This document shows positions 49,238 through 58,242 of a stretch of DNA of 64,000 bases, piece after piece. Made by a program: the position numbers and the translations under genes. Source of the stretch: Arcobacteraceae bacterium (GTDB lineage: Bacteria > Campylobacterota > Campylobacteria > Campylobacterales > Arcobacteraceae); contig JALNYH010000001.1 in assembly GCA_023229945.1 (NCBI GenBank), forward strand, positions 186,001 through 250,000. Reading direction: 5' to 3'. The first letter of the stretch is position 1. The number at the start of each line of letters is the position of its first letter. The notes below the pieces were generated by a model. It saw only the letters and a list, made by a program, of their open reading frames with translations. It was not told the origin of the DNA and did no database searches.

Positions 49238-51946
49238 ATGACACAAGAACTATCTTTATTTGATACACTGCTATCAACAAATACAAATACAACTAAGCCT
49301 CAAGGTGAAGGTCAAACTTCTAAAGAGGGAAGTTCTTTATTTGATAATTTATTAAAAAGTGTTCAAACTTCTACTACAGCACAAGATAGTTCTACAAATA
49401 AAGGTGATAAAAATACTTCTTCTGTGATAGAACTTGTTAAACAACAAACAGTAGCTACTAATACAAATAATAGTGATATAACAAATCAAAGTACAACAAA
49501 TTCAAAAATCGTAAATAATCCAAGTAACATAGTTACAAATGAAAATAGTGACAATAAACCAACACAAACATCAAATGGGTCAGTTACCTCATCTTCTAAT
49601 GCAATAATTTTAAATGATTCTCAAAAAGTAAAAATTGAAACTCCAACACAACAATCATCTACGATAAGTCAAGCTACAGGTGTAGTTGAAGTAAATGAAA
49701 CAGAAAAACTCTCTGTTGAGAGTGAAACAAATATCAAACCATCACCAAAAAAACAATTAGTTGATGAAGAAGTAGTTTCAAAATCAAAACATGAAATAAA
49801 AAATGAATCAAAGATACTAGATGATGGAGAGTTTAAAGCATATAGAACAACATCTATACTTGATAACGAACAAATCAAAAATCAAAAGCCTCTTAGTGAA
49901 ATAGAAAGAATTTTGATTGATAAAGGTATAACTATTCCTTTATCTAAAATACACAAAATAGACTCTACAGATACAATATCTAGTAATAAAACAGATAGCT
50001 CATTGCTTAAAACTTCTTCATCAGATTTAGGTGTTGAGGTAGATGGTGAGATAAATCAAAATAAATCAAATCTTGATACTACAAAGATAAAAGAAGTTAG
50101 TACTAATATTGAAAATAAAACAACTCCAACAAATACTTCATCAATTCAGGTAAGTATTCCTCCATTATTAGAAACTGATACAAAAGTAGAAATAAAAATA
50201 GATTTACCATCTACAACTAAACCTGTGACAAGTAATGAAACAATAGATTCTAAAAATAACAATATTACACAGATTGACAATACAATAAAAGATTCAGTAT
50301 CTCAAAACAATAAAGAAACTATTTTAAATGACAATAAAATCATAGTTCAAAGCACTGATATACAATCATCAAATACAAAACAAGTAAAAGGTGATATAAA
50401 TACAATTGTTACTCCAGTTATTCAAGTAGAAAATATTGACAATGTATCACAATCTATAAGTAATGAAGAGAAAATCCAACAAAAACCAATAGATAGTGGT
50501 GTTGTATCTACTACTCCGTCAACTGTTGCTAAAAGTAGTTTATTTGATGAGCTAACAAGTATTAATCCAATTTCAAATAATCTACCAACTCAAAATAAGA
50601 ATATAGATACATCAATACCTACAACAATTACAACACCAGTTATATCAACGCAAGATACAATAATATCTGATAATAGTATTGATGCACAAATCCCTCAAGT
50701 AGTACAGATAAAACCTAATCAAGAAGTAAAATCAAAAGTTGAAATACCATTAGATTCTAAACTTTCTACGGCTACTCCAATCGTAACAGATTCAAATTTG
50801 TCATCGCCTATTTCTGGTGACAAAACTATTGCTGAACCAACTAATAAACAATTAGCTGGTGAGAAATTTGTAAAACTCAATAGTGATGATTTAGGCAAAA
50901 AACTAGATATTAAAATAGAAGAGCCAAAAGTGGCAAATCAGCCTCAACCAACTACAAAGCCACAAAATAGTTTATTGGATAAACTAATAGAAGATTCTTT
51001 GAAGATATCAAAAGCTGAAACTCCGTTGTCAAATGTGGAAGTGAAGAAAAGTGAAATGTTGCTTGATGAGGTAAAAATAAAAGATACTCAAGTTAAAAGT
51101 GATTTAATGGAAAATATGTATAAAAGTTCTGTTTCCAAAAATATCTCTATAGCTGCTATGCATAATGTCACAATGGCAAAAGATATTGCAAAAAATGCAA
51201 GTTCTGTAACTGATGTTCAAAAAAGTTCTGATATGCTAGGACTTAATCTAGAAAGCATCCAAAAAGTGTCAGATCAAGAGATGAGTGATGCTACTACAGA
51301 AAATAAAAAAGATACAAGTTCTCAAGTAAATAGAGCATTTTTAGAAAAAAATATTTCAAAACAAGATATTTTAGTGAAGAATGATACTCAGATTTTAGAT
51401 GATAGTAAAAAAGTAGTTTCAACTCAAGAAATAAAAACTAATACAAATAATGCTACACAAAAAATAGTTGAAGTTGTTATTAGTGATGCGGAAGTTTTAA
51501 CTATACAAAATAGGATAATTGGGGCAAGACAACAACTTGGTTCCATGATGTCAAGTGTAGCAAAAGCTATGTATGAAAACTATAAACCACCTCATACGGC
51601 ATTTAAAATCTTTTTAAATCCAGCTAATCTTGGTCAAATAGCAATTTTGATAAGAAGTCAAAGAAGTGATAATTCTTTAAGTATTAGTATGAATATGTCA
51701 AATAGTTCTACATTAGAATCAGTTGTGGCAAATCAAAATGAATTAAGAAATGCATTAAGTAAAACTTTTGATGATAAACATACTTTTGAATTAGATTTTA
51801 AATTAGATTCAGATAGTTCGTCTAATAGTAATAATAGTAGTTTTGAAAATACTCAACAAGAACAACAAAATAATACTACTAATGATAGAGAAACTTTTGA
51901 AGATATACCAACTTCACAAGAGCAAAAAAATGGTACATATTTTTAG
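49238..51946 (+). CDS. fliK: Hook-length control protein FliK, very long
   Basis: 902 aa, more than twice Salmonella FliK (405 aa). The C-terminal specificity-switch domain (about 745-850) is clear: ARQQLGSMMSSVAKAMYENYK, FKIFLNPANLGQIAILIRSQ, ESVVANQNELRNAL. The rest is a Ser/Thr/Asn/Lys-rich unfolded ruler. A short motif S-L-F/L-D-x-L recurs at 6-11, 33-38, 434-439 and 578-583. Ruler length should scale with hook length. Base composition is AT-rich like the neighbours. Before fliR by 8 bp. Confidence 0.92.
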   Translation: MTQELSLFDTLLSTNTNTTKPQGEGQTSKEGSSLFDNLLKSVQTSTTAQDSSTNKGDKNTSSVIELVKQQTVATNTNNSDITNQSTTNSKIVNNPSNIVTNENSDNKPTQTSNGSVTSSSNAIILNDSQKVKIETPTQQSSTISQATGVVEVNETEKLSVESETNIKPSPKKQLVDEEVVSKSKHEIKNESKILDDGEFKAYRTTSILDNEQIKNQKPLSEIERILIDKGITIPLSKIHKIDSTDTISSNKTDSSLLKTSSSDLGVEVDGEINQNKSNLDTTKIKEVSTNIENKTTPTNTSSIQVSIPPLLETDTKVEIKIDLPSTTKPVTSNETIDSKNNNITQIDNTIKDSVSQNNKETILNDNKIIVQSTDIQSSNTKQVKGDINTIVTPVIQVENIDNVSQSISNEEKIQQKPIDSGVVSTTPSTVAKSSLFDELTSINPISNNLPTQNKNIDTSIPTTITTPVISTQDTIISDNSIDAQIPQVVQIKPNQEVKSKVEIPLDSKLSTATPIVTDSNLSSPISGDKTIAEPTNKQLAGEKFVKLNSDDLGKKLDIKIEEPKVANQPQPTTKPQNSLLDKLIEDSLKISKAETPLSNVEVKKSEMLLDEVKIKDTQVKSDLMENMYKSSVSKNISIAAMHNVTMAKDIAKNASSVTDVQKSSDMLGLNLESIQKVSDQEMSDATTENKKDTSSQVNRAFLEKNISKQDILVKNDTQILDDSKKVVSTQEIKTNTNNATQKIVEVVISDAEVLTIQNRIIGARQQLGSMMSSVAKAMYENYKPPHTAFKIFLNPANLGQIAILIRSQRSDNSLSISMNMSNSSTLESVVANQNELRNALSKTFDDKHTFELDFKLDSDSSSNSNNSSFENTQQEQQNNTTNDRETFEDIPTSQEQKNGTYF

Positions 51947-51954
51947 TCTAAATT

Positions 51955-52707
51955 ATGCAAGAGCTACTATCTTTACTAGACGAAACAACACTATATAATT
52001 TTTTATTGCTACTTGCAAGAATTTTGGCATTTGTAGCCTTTATGCCAATTTTTGGGCATACTAGTGTGAGTCCAACTATTAGAGTATCACTTGCATTTTA
52101 TTTGGCAATTTTTTTATTTCCAATTGTTAGTATTAATGAAAACATTACTCAATCAACCTTTTTAGATGGTTTGGTTGGTGAAATTACATTAGGTCTTGTA
52201 GGGTCATTATTTTTTACAGTACTTTTTTCTGCAGTTAGAATAATTGGTGATTTTGTAGCTTATGCTACAGCACTATCAATGGCAAATATGTTTGATCCAG
52301 CTACAGGAACACAAGAAAGTTTGGTTAGTAGATTACTTTATATAGTAGCTATTTTTGTATTTTTTACAACAGGAATGTATGAAACAACTATTTTGATGCT
52401 TGCAACTAGTTTTAATATGGTAGAGCTTGGAACATTTGATATTTATAGTGTTGATGGTATTGCTATAGCTATTACAGAGATTAAAAGAATGTTTGCCTTT
52501 GCTTTTGCGTTTGCATTTCCACTTTTTTTTATTGCGTTTATACTTGATATTTATTATGGATATGGCACAAAATCTATGCCTGCATTTTCACCTTTTGTTA
52601 TAACATTCCAATTAAAATTTGCTTTAATTTTTTTATTTTTGATGTTTGGGTTAGATTTTTTTGTGAATGCATTTCGTGATTATTTTATAGAAATGTTTAC
52701 TTATTGA
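51955..52707 (+). CDS. fliR: Flagellar export gate protein FliR
   Basis: 250 aa, six to seven hydrophobic helices. FMPIFGHTSVSPTIRVSLAFYLAIFLFP and VRIIGDFVAYATALSMANMFDPATG are FliR signatures; YGYGTKSMPAFSPFVITFQLKFAL lies near the end. It forms the core gate with FliP and FliQ, which are not in the window. In C. jejuni fliR lies inside the tsf-gmk cluster; here it is within the flagellar block beside flhB. Confidence 0.94.
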   Translation: MQELLSLLDETTLYNFLLLLARILAFVAFMPIFGHTSVSPTIRVSLAFYLAIFLFPIVSINENITQSTFLDGLVGEITLGLVGSLFFTVLFSAVRIIGDFVAYATALSMANMFDPATGTQESLVSRLLYIVAIFVFFTTGMYETTILMLATSFNMVELGTFDIYSVDGIAIAITEIKRMFAFAFAFAFPLFFIAFILDIYYGYGTKSMPAFSPFVITFQLKFALIFLFLMFGLDFFVNAFRDYFIEMFTY

Positions 52708-52721
52708 TTGGGATGTGATAA

Positions 52722-53774
52722 ATGGCAGATGATGAAGACAAAACCGAAGAACCCACCCAGAAGAAAATAGATGATGCCAAAAATGATGGCAATGTACCAA
52801 AATCTATGGAAATAGTAGGGGCTACAGTTTTATTTTTTGGGACATTATTCTTATTATTCTTTTCTGGGTTTTTATTTGTAGAAATTCAAAAAATGATGTT
52901 GTATATTTATTCTTTTATTGGTCAAGAAATAGATTCAAAAACATATTTACATATAATCTCTTACACATTTGAGTCTATTATGTTTGCTATGTCACCATTA
53001 TTGATTCTTATTTTATTTTTTGCTATTGTTTCAAATTTAGTTCAGTTTGGTTTAGTTGTAACACCTATTAAATTAAAATTTGAAAAACTTGACCCTATAA
53101 AAGGTTTGCAAAATGTTTTTAGTTTTAAAAAGTTATTGGAGGCTTTGAAGCTAACTATTAAATTGAGTATAATTTTTATTGTCATGGTTGTTTTGTTTAT
53201 GATTTTTGGTAGTGATATTTTACAGATGATGGATAAAAGTTTGGGATATACATTGGAATCAATTCATGAGCTTTTAATATATTTTTTATCTACAATTTTG
53301 CTAATTATTATAATTTTTGCTATAATAGACTATTATTTTACCCATTTTTATTTTATGAAGTCTCTTAGAATGAGTAAACAAGAGATTAAAGATGAGTATA
53401 AAAATATGGAAGGGGATCCTTTGGTAAAGTCTAGGATTCGTCAAATTCAGATGAAAATGGCGATGAAAAGAATGATGTCAAGTGTTCCTGAAGCTGATGT
53501 GGTTATAACTAATCCAAACCATTATGCAGTTGCTTTACAGTATGATAATACTAAAAATGCAGCACCAAAGGTTGTTGCAAAAGGGATTGATTTCTTGGCA
53601 TTAAGAATTAGGGAAATTGCTAAAGAGCATAATATTCCTATAATAGAAAATCCTCCTTTAGCTCGAGCTATTTATGCTCAAGTTGATGTGGATACAGAGA
53701 TTTCTGAAGAGTTTTATAAAGCTATGGCTGAGATTTTTAGTTATGTTTATGAGTTAAAAAAAGGTAAAAAATGA
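52722..53774 (+). CDS. flhB: Flagellar export switch protein FlhB
   Basis: 350 aa. Opening DKTEEPTQKKIDDAKNDG is diagnostic. Four transmembrane helices (about 28-50, 80-105, 140-165, 180-205) precede the cytosolic domain. The autocleavage loop reads N264-P265-N266-H267, where most FlhB have N-P-T-H; the cleaved Asn-Pro bond and the His are kept. FlhB and FliK together switch export from hook to filament. It overlaps the PflA-like gene by 4 bp. Confidence 0.95.
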   Translation: MADDEDKTEEPTQKKIDDAKNDGNVPKSMEIVGATVLFFGTLFLLFFSGFLFVEIQKMMLYIYSFIGQEIDSKTYLHIISYTFESIMFAMSPLLILILFFAIVSNLVQFGLVVTPIKLKFEKLDPIKGLQNVFSFKKLLEALKLTIKLSIIFIVMVVLFMIFGSDILQMMDKSLGYTLESIHELLIYFLSTILLIIIIFAIIDYYFTHFYFMKSLRMSKQEIKDEYKNMEGDPLVKSRIRQIQMKMAMKRMMSSVPEADVVITNPNHYAVALQYDNTKNAAPKVVAKGIDFLALRIREIAKEHNIPIIENPPLARAIYAQVDVDTEISEEFYKAMAEIFSYVYELKKGKK

Positions 53775-55765
53775 GATTAATATTTGGTTTATTGTTTTCT
53801 ATATGTATATTGTATGCTAATAAAAATTTTACATATAGTTTTATTGATATATCTGGACAACAAATTTCTCATTCACAAAAACAAAAAATATTGGATGGTT
53901 ATGATCACTTAAATGCAATTGCAACAATTTTAAAAGAAGGTGATGTGGATGTAGCTTATGATAGGATTTTAGAATTAGAATCAAATAATACTATAGATAT
54001 ATTAAAGTCTCCTATTATGATATTAAGAAGTGAGATTATGCTTAAAAAAGAGGCAAGAAGGTTTGCTATTGAAGGCGCTATCTATCTTGAAAGAGCTATT
54101 AATTCATCTCAAATTCATGAAGATGATTTGCCGAGGGCTTATATGACTCTTATTGATTTATTGATAAAAATAAATAAAGTAGATGAGGCTCAATATTTCG
54201 CTGATATGTTGGAAAAAAGCTTTGATGACCCATTAGTAAATGCATATGGGAAAATTTATCAATCTAAAATTATCACCAATAAAAAAGAATTTGAAAAAAG
54301 TACTAGAATGCTTTATGAAATTTTAACCCAAACAAAGAGTTTAGATGTAGCTACGGTAGTGGCTCATGAACTTTTTGATGTATTTATTTTAAATGATCAA
54401 AAAGATAAAGCACATGAATTAATAAAGCAAGTTGTTGAGAACAACATACAATATTATGTAAATAATAGTTTTGAAGCATTACAAAAAGTAAAAAAGCTTC
54501 AAGAAAATGGTATGGCTGAATTTGCAGCTAAAATTTTAGAAGCTATTTTAGAACAAACAAAAAATCCATTTTTAGTAGAAGAGTTTAAATTTCGTCTTGG
54601 TGTCGCTTATATGGACATGTACACTATAAATAGTAATTATTTATCAAAAGCAAAAGAATTATTTGAAGATATTTATAATGACTTTAGAGATGGTAAGTAT
54701 TCTGTGGAAGCCAAAATGAGTCTTGATGAGATTTTAATGCGTGAAAGAAGAATAGAACCTTCAGTTTTGGCTGAGCGTTATCCAGAATCTTTTTCTATGG
54801 AACAAAAAGTTTTGCTTCAAGAGCTTTTAAATCTTGCTGATATTAAAGATTATGAAAATATATTAAGAGCCAAAAGTATATATGATAAGATACCAGACCC
54901 CATAGCAAAAAGATTTGGATATGACAACATACAAGAGTTATTTGATATTATAACGGCTCAGATGATAAAAGACTATTTAGCAAAAGATAGTTGTAAAGAA
55001 TTGGTAGATGTTATTGATTACACAACTCCAAAAACTTTTCAAATACTTATAGAGGAAAAAAGTGTTTCAAGAGAACTTTTTAAATGTTTAGTAGATTATC
55101 CACATGAAAAAGCTTATTTTATTGCAAAAGAGAGTTTTAATAGTTCAAGAGATGCGGAAATATATCTTTATTTAGAACAAATTGCTTTGAATTTAGGTTT
55201 ATTTGATGAGGCTTATGGGATGTCTCAGAAAGTTGACATGGTTGGAAATAAAGATATATTAAATCAAGAGTTTTTATATAAATTTTTAATTCTTACACAA
55301 AAAAACGATCAATTCTTATTAGAGAGATTTTTCCAAAATACAAAGAATAACCCTATTTTAATAAATGCAAATTTGGAACAACCTGTAATCATTGATTTTT
55401 ATTATAGGTATTATTTCTATCTTTTAAATAATGGATTTAGTTTTGATGCATATGATATCTTACAAAAACTTTATAATAAGCAAATAGAATTTAAAGCTAG
55501 GGTTTATTCTCCTTTCGTAGAAATGGAGCTTGCTAAATATGAAAGTGATAAAAATAATTTTACTGAGGCTTTAGTATATCTTGAAGAGGGATTAAGTAAA
55601 AGTAGATATATTAAGCCAGATTTGAAAGTACAACTTTTTTATGAAAAAGCAAAAAATCATAAAAGTTTAAATCAGGAAGATTTAATGAAGGAATCAGTCC
55701 TCAAATGTACAGAAGTTGAAGGGCTTAAAGATAATTTATACCAACAAATGTGTAAAAGACTATAA
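53771..55765 (+). CDS. pflA: PflA-like periplasmic motor protein
   Basis: 664 aa. Signal peptide (RLIFGLLFSICILYANK), then a beta-type start (FTYSFIDISGQQISHS) and a long helical TPR/SEL-like solenoid to the end (EVDVAYDRILELE-type repeats, AMEFAAKILEAILEQ, FRLGVAYMDMY, YVEGLSKSRYIK-like). PflA supports stator placement in wide epsilon motors. C. jejuni PflA is about 790 aa. The assignment is by size, export, solenoid and position between flhB and fliI. It overlaps both neighbours by 1-4 bp. Confidence 0.65.
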   Translation: MRLIFGLLFSICILYANKNFTYSFIDISGQQISHSQKQKILDGYDHLNAIATILKEGDVDVAYDRILELESNNTIDILKSPIMILRSEIMLKKEARRFAIEGAIYLERAINSSQIHEDDLPRAYMTLIDLLIKINKVDEAQYFADMLEKSFDDPLVNAYGKIYQSKIITNKKEFEKSTRMLYEILTQTKSLDVATVVAHELFDVFILNDQKDKAHELIKQVVENNIQYYVNNSFEALQKVKKLQENGMAEFAAKILEAILEQTKNPFLVEEFKFRLGVAYMDMYTINSNYLSKAKELFEDIYNDFRDGKYSVEAKMSLDEILMRERRIEPSVLAERYPESFSMEQKVLLQELLNLADIKDYENILRAKSIYDKIPDPIAKRFGYDNIQELFDIITAQMIKDYLAKDSCKELVDVIDYTTPKTFQILIEEKSVSRELFKCLVDYPHEKAYFIAKESFNSSRDAEIYLYLEQIALNLGLFDEAYGMSQKVDMVGNKDILNQEFLYKFLILTQKNDQFLLERFFQNTKNNPILINANLEQPVIIDFYYRYYFYLLNNGFSFDAYDILQKLYNKQIEFKARVYSPFVEMELAKYESDKNNFTEALVYLEEGLSKSRYIKPDLKVQLFYEKAKNHKSLNQEDLMKESVLKCTEVEGLKDNLYQQMCKRL

Positions 55766-57072
55766 TGGTTGATTTTGAGAAATATATAAATTCACTTGAT
55801 AGTGCAATGCTTGTTATTCCTTTTGGAAGAATAAAAAATATATCAGCAACTACAATTACCGCAAATGGGATAGATGTAGCTGTAGGGGATACAGTTAGAA
55901 TAGAGTCTGAGTTGAATTTATACAAAGTTTTAGGAATGGTTACTTCTATAGATGGTGATTATTTCAAAATAGTTCCCTTTTCTTTTGTAGATGGATTTAG
56001 GATAAATGATAGAGTTTTTTTACAAAGAGAAGGTCTTAGTGTAAAGTGTGGCTATGGACTTTTGGGGCGAGTTTTAAATGCTTTGGGAGAGCCAATAGAC
56101 AGCCTTGGAAAGTTGTATGATGTACCTTTTAACGAACCAATAAATAAACCAAGTATTCCAGCACTTGACCGTGGAGTAATTGATAAAGTATTTGCTACAG
56201 GCGTAAAAGCAATAGATTCTATGCTTACAAGTGGTAAAGGTCAAAAAGTTGGTATTTTTGCTGGAAGTGGAGTTGGAAAATCAACTTTGATGGGGATGAT
56301 AGTAAAAGGGTGTGTTGCTCAAATTAAAGTAATTGCACTAATTGGTGAAAGAGGGCGTGAGATACCAGAATTTATTCATTATAATCTAGAAGGAAATCTT
56401 GAAAATACAGTGATAGTTGCAGCAACTAGTGATGAATCATCTTTGATGAGAAAATACGGGGCATTTACAGCTATGAGTATTGCAGAGTTCTTCCGTGATA
56501 GAGGACATGATGTATTGCTTATTATGGATAGTGTGACAAGATTTGCTATGGCTCAAAGAGAAATTGGTCTTAGTACGGGTGAGCCACCAGTGAGTCGTGG
56601 ATATCCGCCATCAGTTTTTTCACTTCTTCCACAGCTTATGGAAAGAGCTGGTAATAATAAATTAGGTTCAATCACAGCTTTTTTTACAGTTTTGGTCGAT
56701 GGTGATGATATGAATGACCCAATAGCAGATCAAAGTAGGTCAATCCTCGATGGGCACATAGTTTTGACAAGAGAATTAACCCAAAGTGGACTTTATCCTC
56801 CGATTGATATTTTGCAGTCAGCTTCAAGAGTTATGGATAAAGTTGTATTAAAAGATCATTATAATTGTTTTTTAAAGTTAAAAAAGGTATTATCTCTTAT
56901 AAAAGAAAATGAAGTGCTAGTTCGAGTTGGTGCTTATAAGTCTGGGATGGATAAAGAGCTTGATTTGGCTCTTGCAAAAAAAGAGAAGATTTATACCTTT
57001 TTATCTCAGGCTCAAGAGGAAAAGTATGATTACGGAGAAACCGTAAAGTTATTGAAGGAGGTAGTATTATGA
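55765..57072 (+). CDS. fliI: Flagellar export ATPase FliI
   Basis: 435 aa. F1-beta-like hexameric ATPase. P-loop GSGVGKS (167-173), ALIGERGREIPEFI, Walker B DVLLIMDSVTRFAMAQREIGL and arginine-finger region SITAFFTVLVDGDDMNDP. Complete. It is 1 bp overlapped with the PflA-like gene and 4 bp with flgL. Confidence 0.96.
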   Translation: MVDFEKYINSLDSAMLVIPFGRIKNISATTITANGIDVAVGDTVRIESELNLYKVLGMVTSIDGDYFKIVPFSFVDGFRINDRVFLQREGLSVKCGYGLLGRVLNALGEPIDSLGKLYDVPFNEPINKPSIPALDRGVIDKVFATGVKAIDSMLTSGKGQKVGIFAGSGVGKSTLMGMIVKGCVAQIKVIALIGERGREIPEFIHYNLEGNLENTVIVAATSDESSLMRKYGAFTAMSIAEFFRDRGHDVLLIMDSVTRFAMAQREIGLSTGEPPVSRGYPPSVFSLLPQLMERAGNNKLGSITAFFTVLVDGDDMNDPIADQSRSILDGHIVLTRELTQSGLYPPIDILQSASRVMDKVVLKDHYNCFLKLKKVLSLIKENEVLVRVGAYKSGMDKELDLALAKKEKIYTFLSQAQEEKYDYGETVKLLKEVVL

Positions 57073-58226
57073 TTAATTTATCTGACCAAATGATGCATAG
57101 ATTAAGTAATCTAAATGATGAGTATAGAAGAGTAAGCTATCAAATGTCATCAGGAAAGATTTTAGAAAGAGGTAGTGATGATAGTGTTGTTTTTTCTAAA
57201 GAACTTCATATCAATGATAGACTAAGAACTTATGATGGTCTAAAAAAACAAATTGAAAAAACAACTGCATATAATAATGTATCAGATATAAGTGTATCTC
57301 AAATTAAAACAACATTAGAATCAGTTCAAGTTGAGATGCTAAAAGCACTTAATGCTGGAATGGATCCAAGTGATAAAAAAGCTGTTGCAAAGTCAATGGA
57401 AGGTATGAGAGATAATCTTTTGATGCTTATCAATGAAACTGTAGATGGTGAGTATTTATTTAGTGGGTCTGATACTACAATTCAACCATTCAAGAAAGCA
57501 GATGGTTTTGATATAGCTGGAGATCCTGAGTATGGTAAGATTGAATATCAAGGTGATGCAATACTTAGAGAAGTTGCAGTAGCTCCAAACAATTATCGTG
57601 ATCGTGGTGTACATGGATTTGATGTGATGTTTTATACCACAAGTAGTGCAGTAAAAGGTGAAGCATTAACATTCAGTGCAACTGATAGAGTTGTTGATGG
57701 TGGTGGTTTGGAATGGAGAGTTGTTGGTACAGACTTACAGCAATATGATATTAATGGTAATGCAACAACAAATGTTTTACCTATTACTGATAATCTTGAC
57801 GGTACATATACAACAGACCCTATTACACAAGACGGATTATTACTTGAATCAAAAAGAAACTTTTTTGATGATATGAATCAAATCATTACAGCATTAAATG
57901 GTGTTGAGCCTGATGGTATGACTCAATTAGCAAGTGCTGATGCTCAAAATGAGGCTATTAGGGAAAAACTTGACAGTGTAAAATCAATTTATGATGCTTC
58001 AAATGTTGCCCATGCAAAACTTGGAGCTAGAAATAATATTTTTAATAATGCACTTGATAATGTTACAACTCAGCTTACGCATTTTAATATTTTGTATCAA
58101 GAAACAGCAGCTTCTGATATGGCAAAACTTGCTATGGAATCAAAAGCTTTAGAGATGACTTATTCAGCTCTTTATACAACAATATCAAAAATGAATGATT
58201 TATCACTTATTAAATTTATAAGTTAG
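57069..58226 (+). CDS. flgL: Hook-filament junction protein FlgL
   Basis: 385 aa, flagellin-like ends. N-terminus: MINLSDQMMHRLSNLNDEYRRVSYQMSSGKILERGSDDS. C-terminus: LTHFNILYQETAASDMAKLAMESKALEMTYSALYTTISKMNDLSLIKFI. A variable surface part is in the middle (about 175-270). Its partner flgK is not in the window. Stops 16 bp before flhA. Confidence 0.92.
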   Translation: MINLSDQMMHRLSNLNDEYRRVSYQMSSGKILERGSDDSVVFSKELHINDRLRTYDGLKKQIEKTTAYNNVSDISVSQIKTTLESVQVEMLKALNAGMDPSDKKAVAKSMEGMRDNLLMLINETVDGEYLFSGSDTTIQPFKKADGFDIAGDPEYGKIEYQGDAILREVAVAPNNYRDRGVHGFDVMFYTTSSAVKGEALTFSATDRVVDGGGLEWRVVGTDLQQYDINGNATTNVLPITDNLDGTYTTDPITQDGLLLESKRNFFDDMNQIITALNGVEPDGMTQLASADAQNEAIREKLDSVKSIYDASNVAHAKLGARNNIFNNALDNVTTQLTHFNILYQETAASDMAKLAMESKALEMTYSALYTTISKMNDLSLIKFIS

Positions 58227-58242
58227 GTGATAGTAAAGTTAA

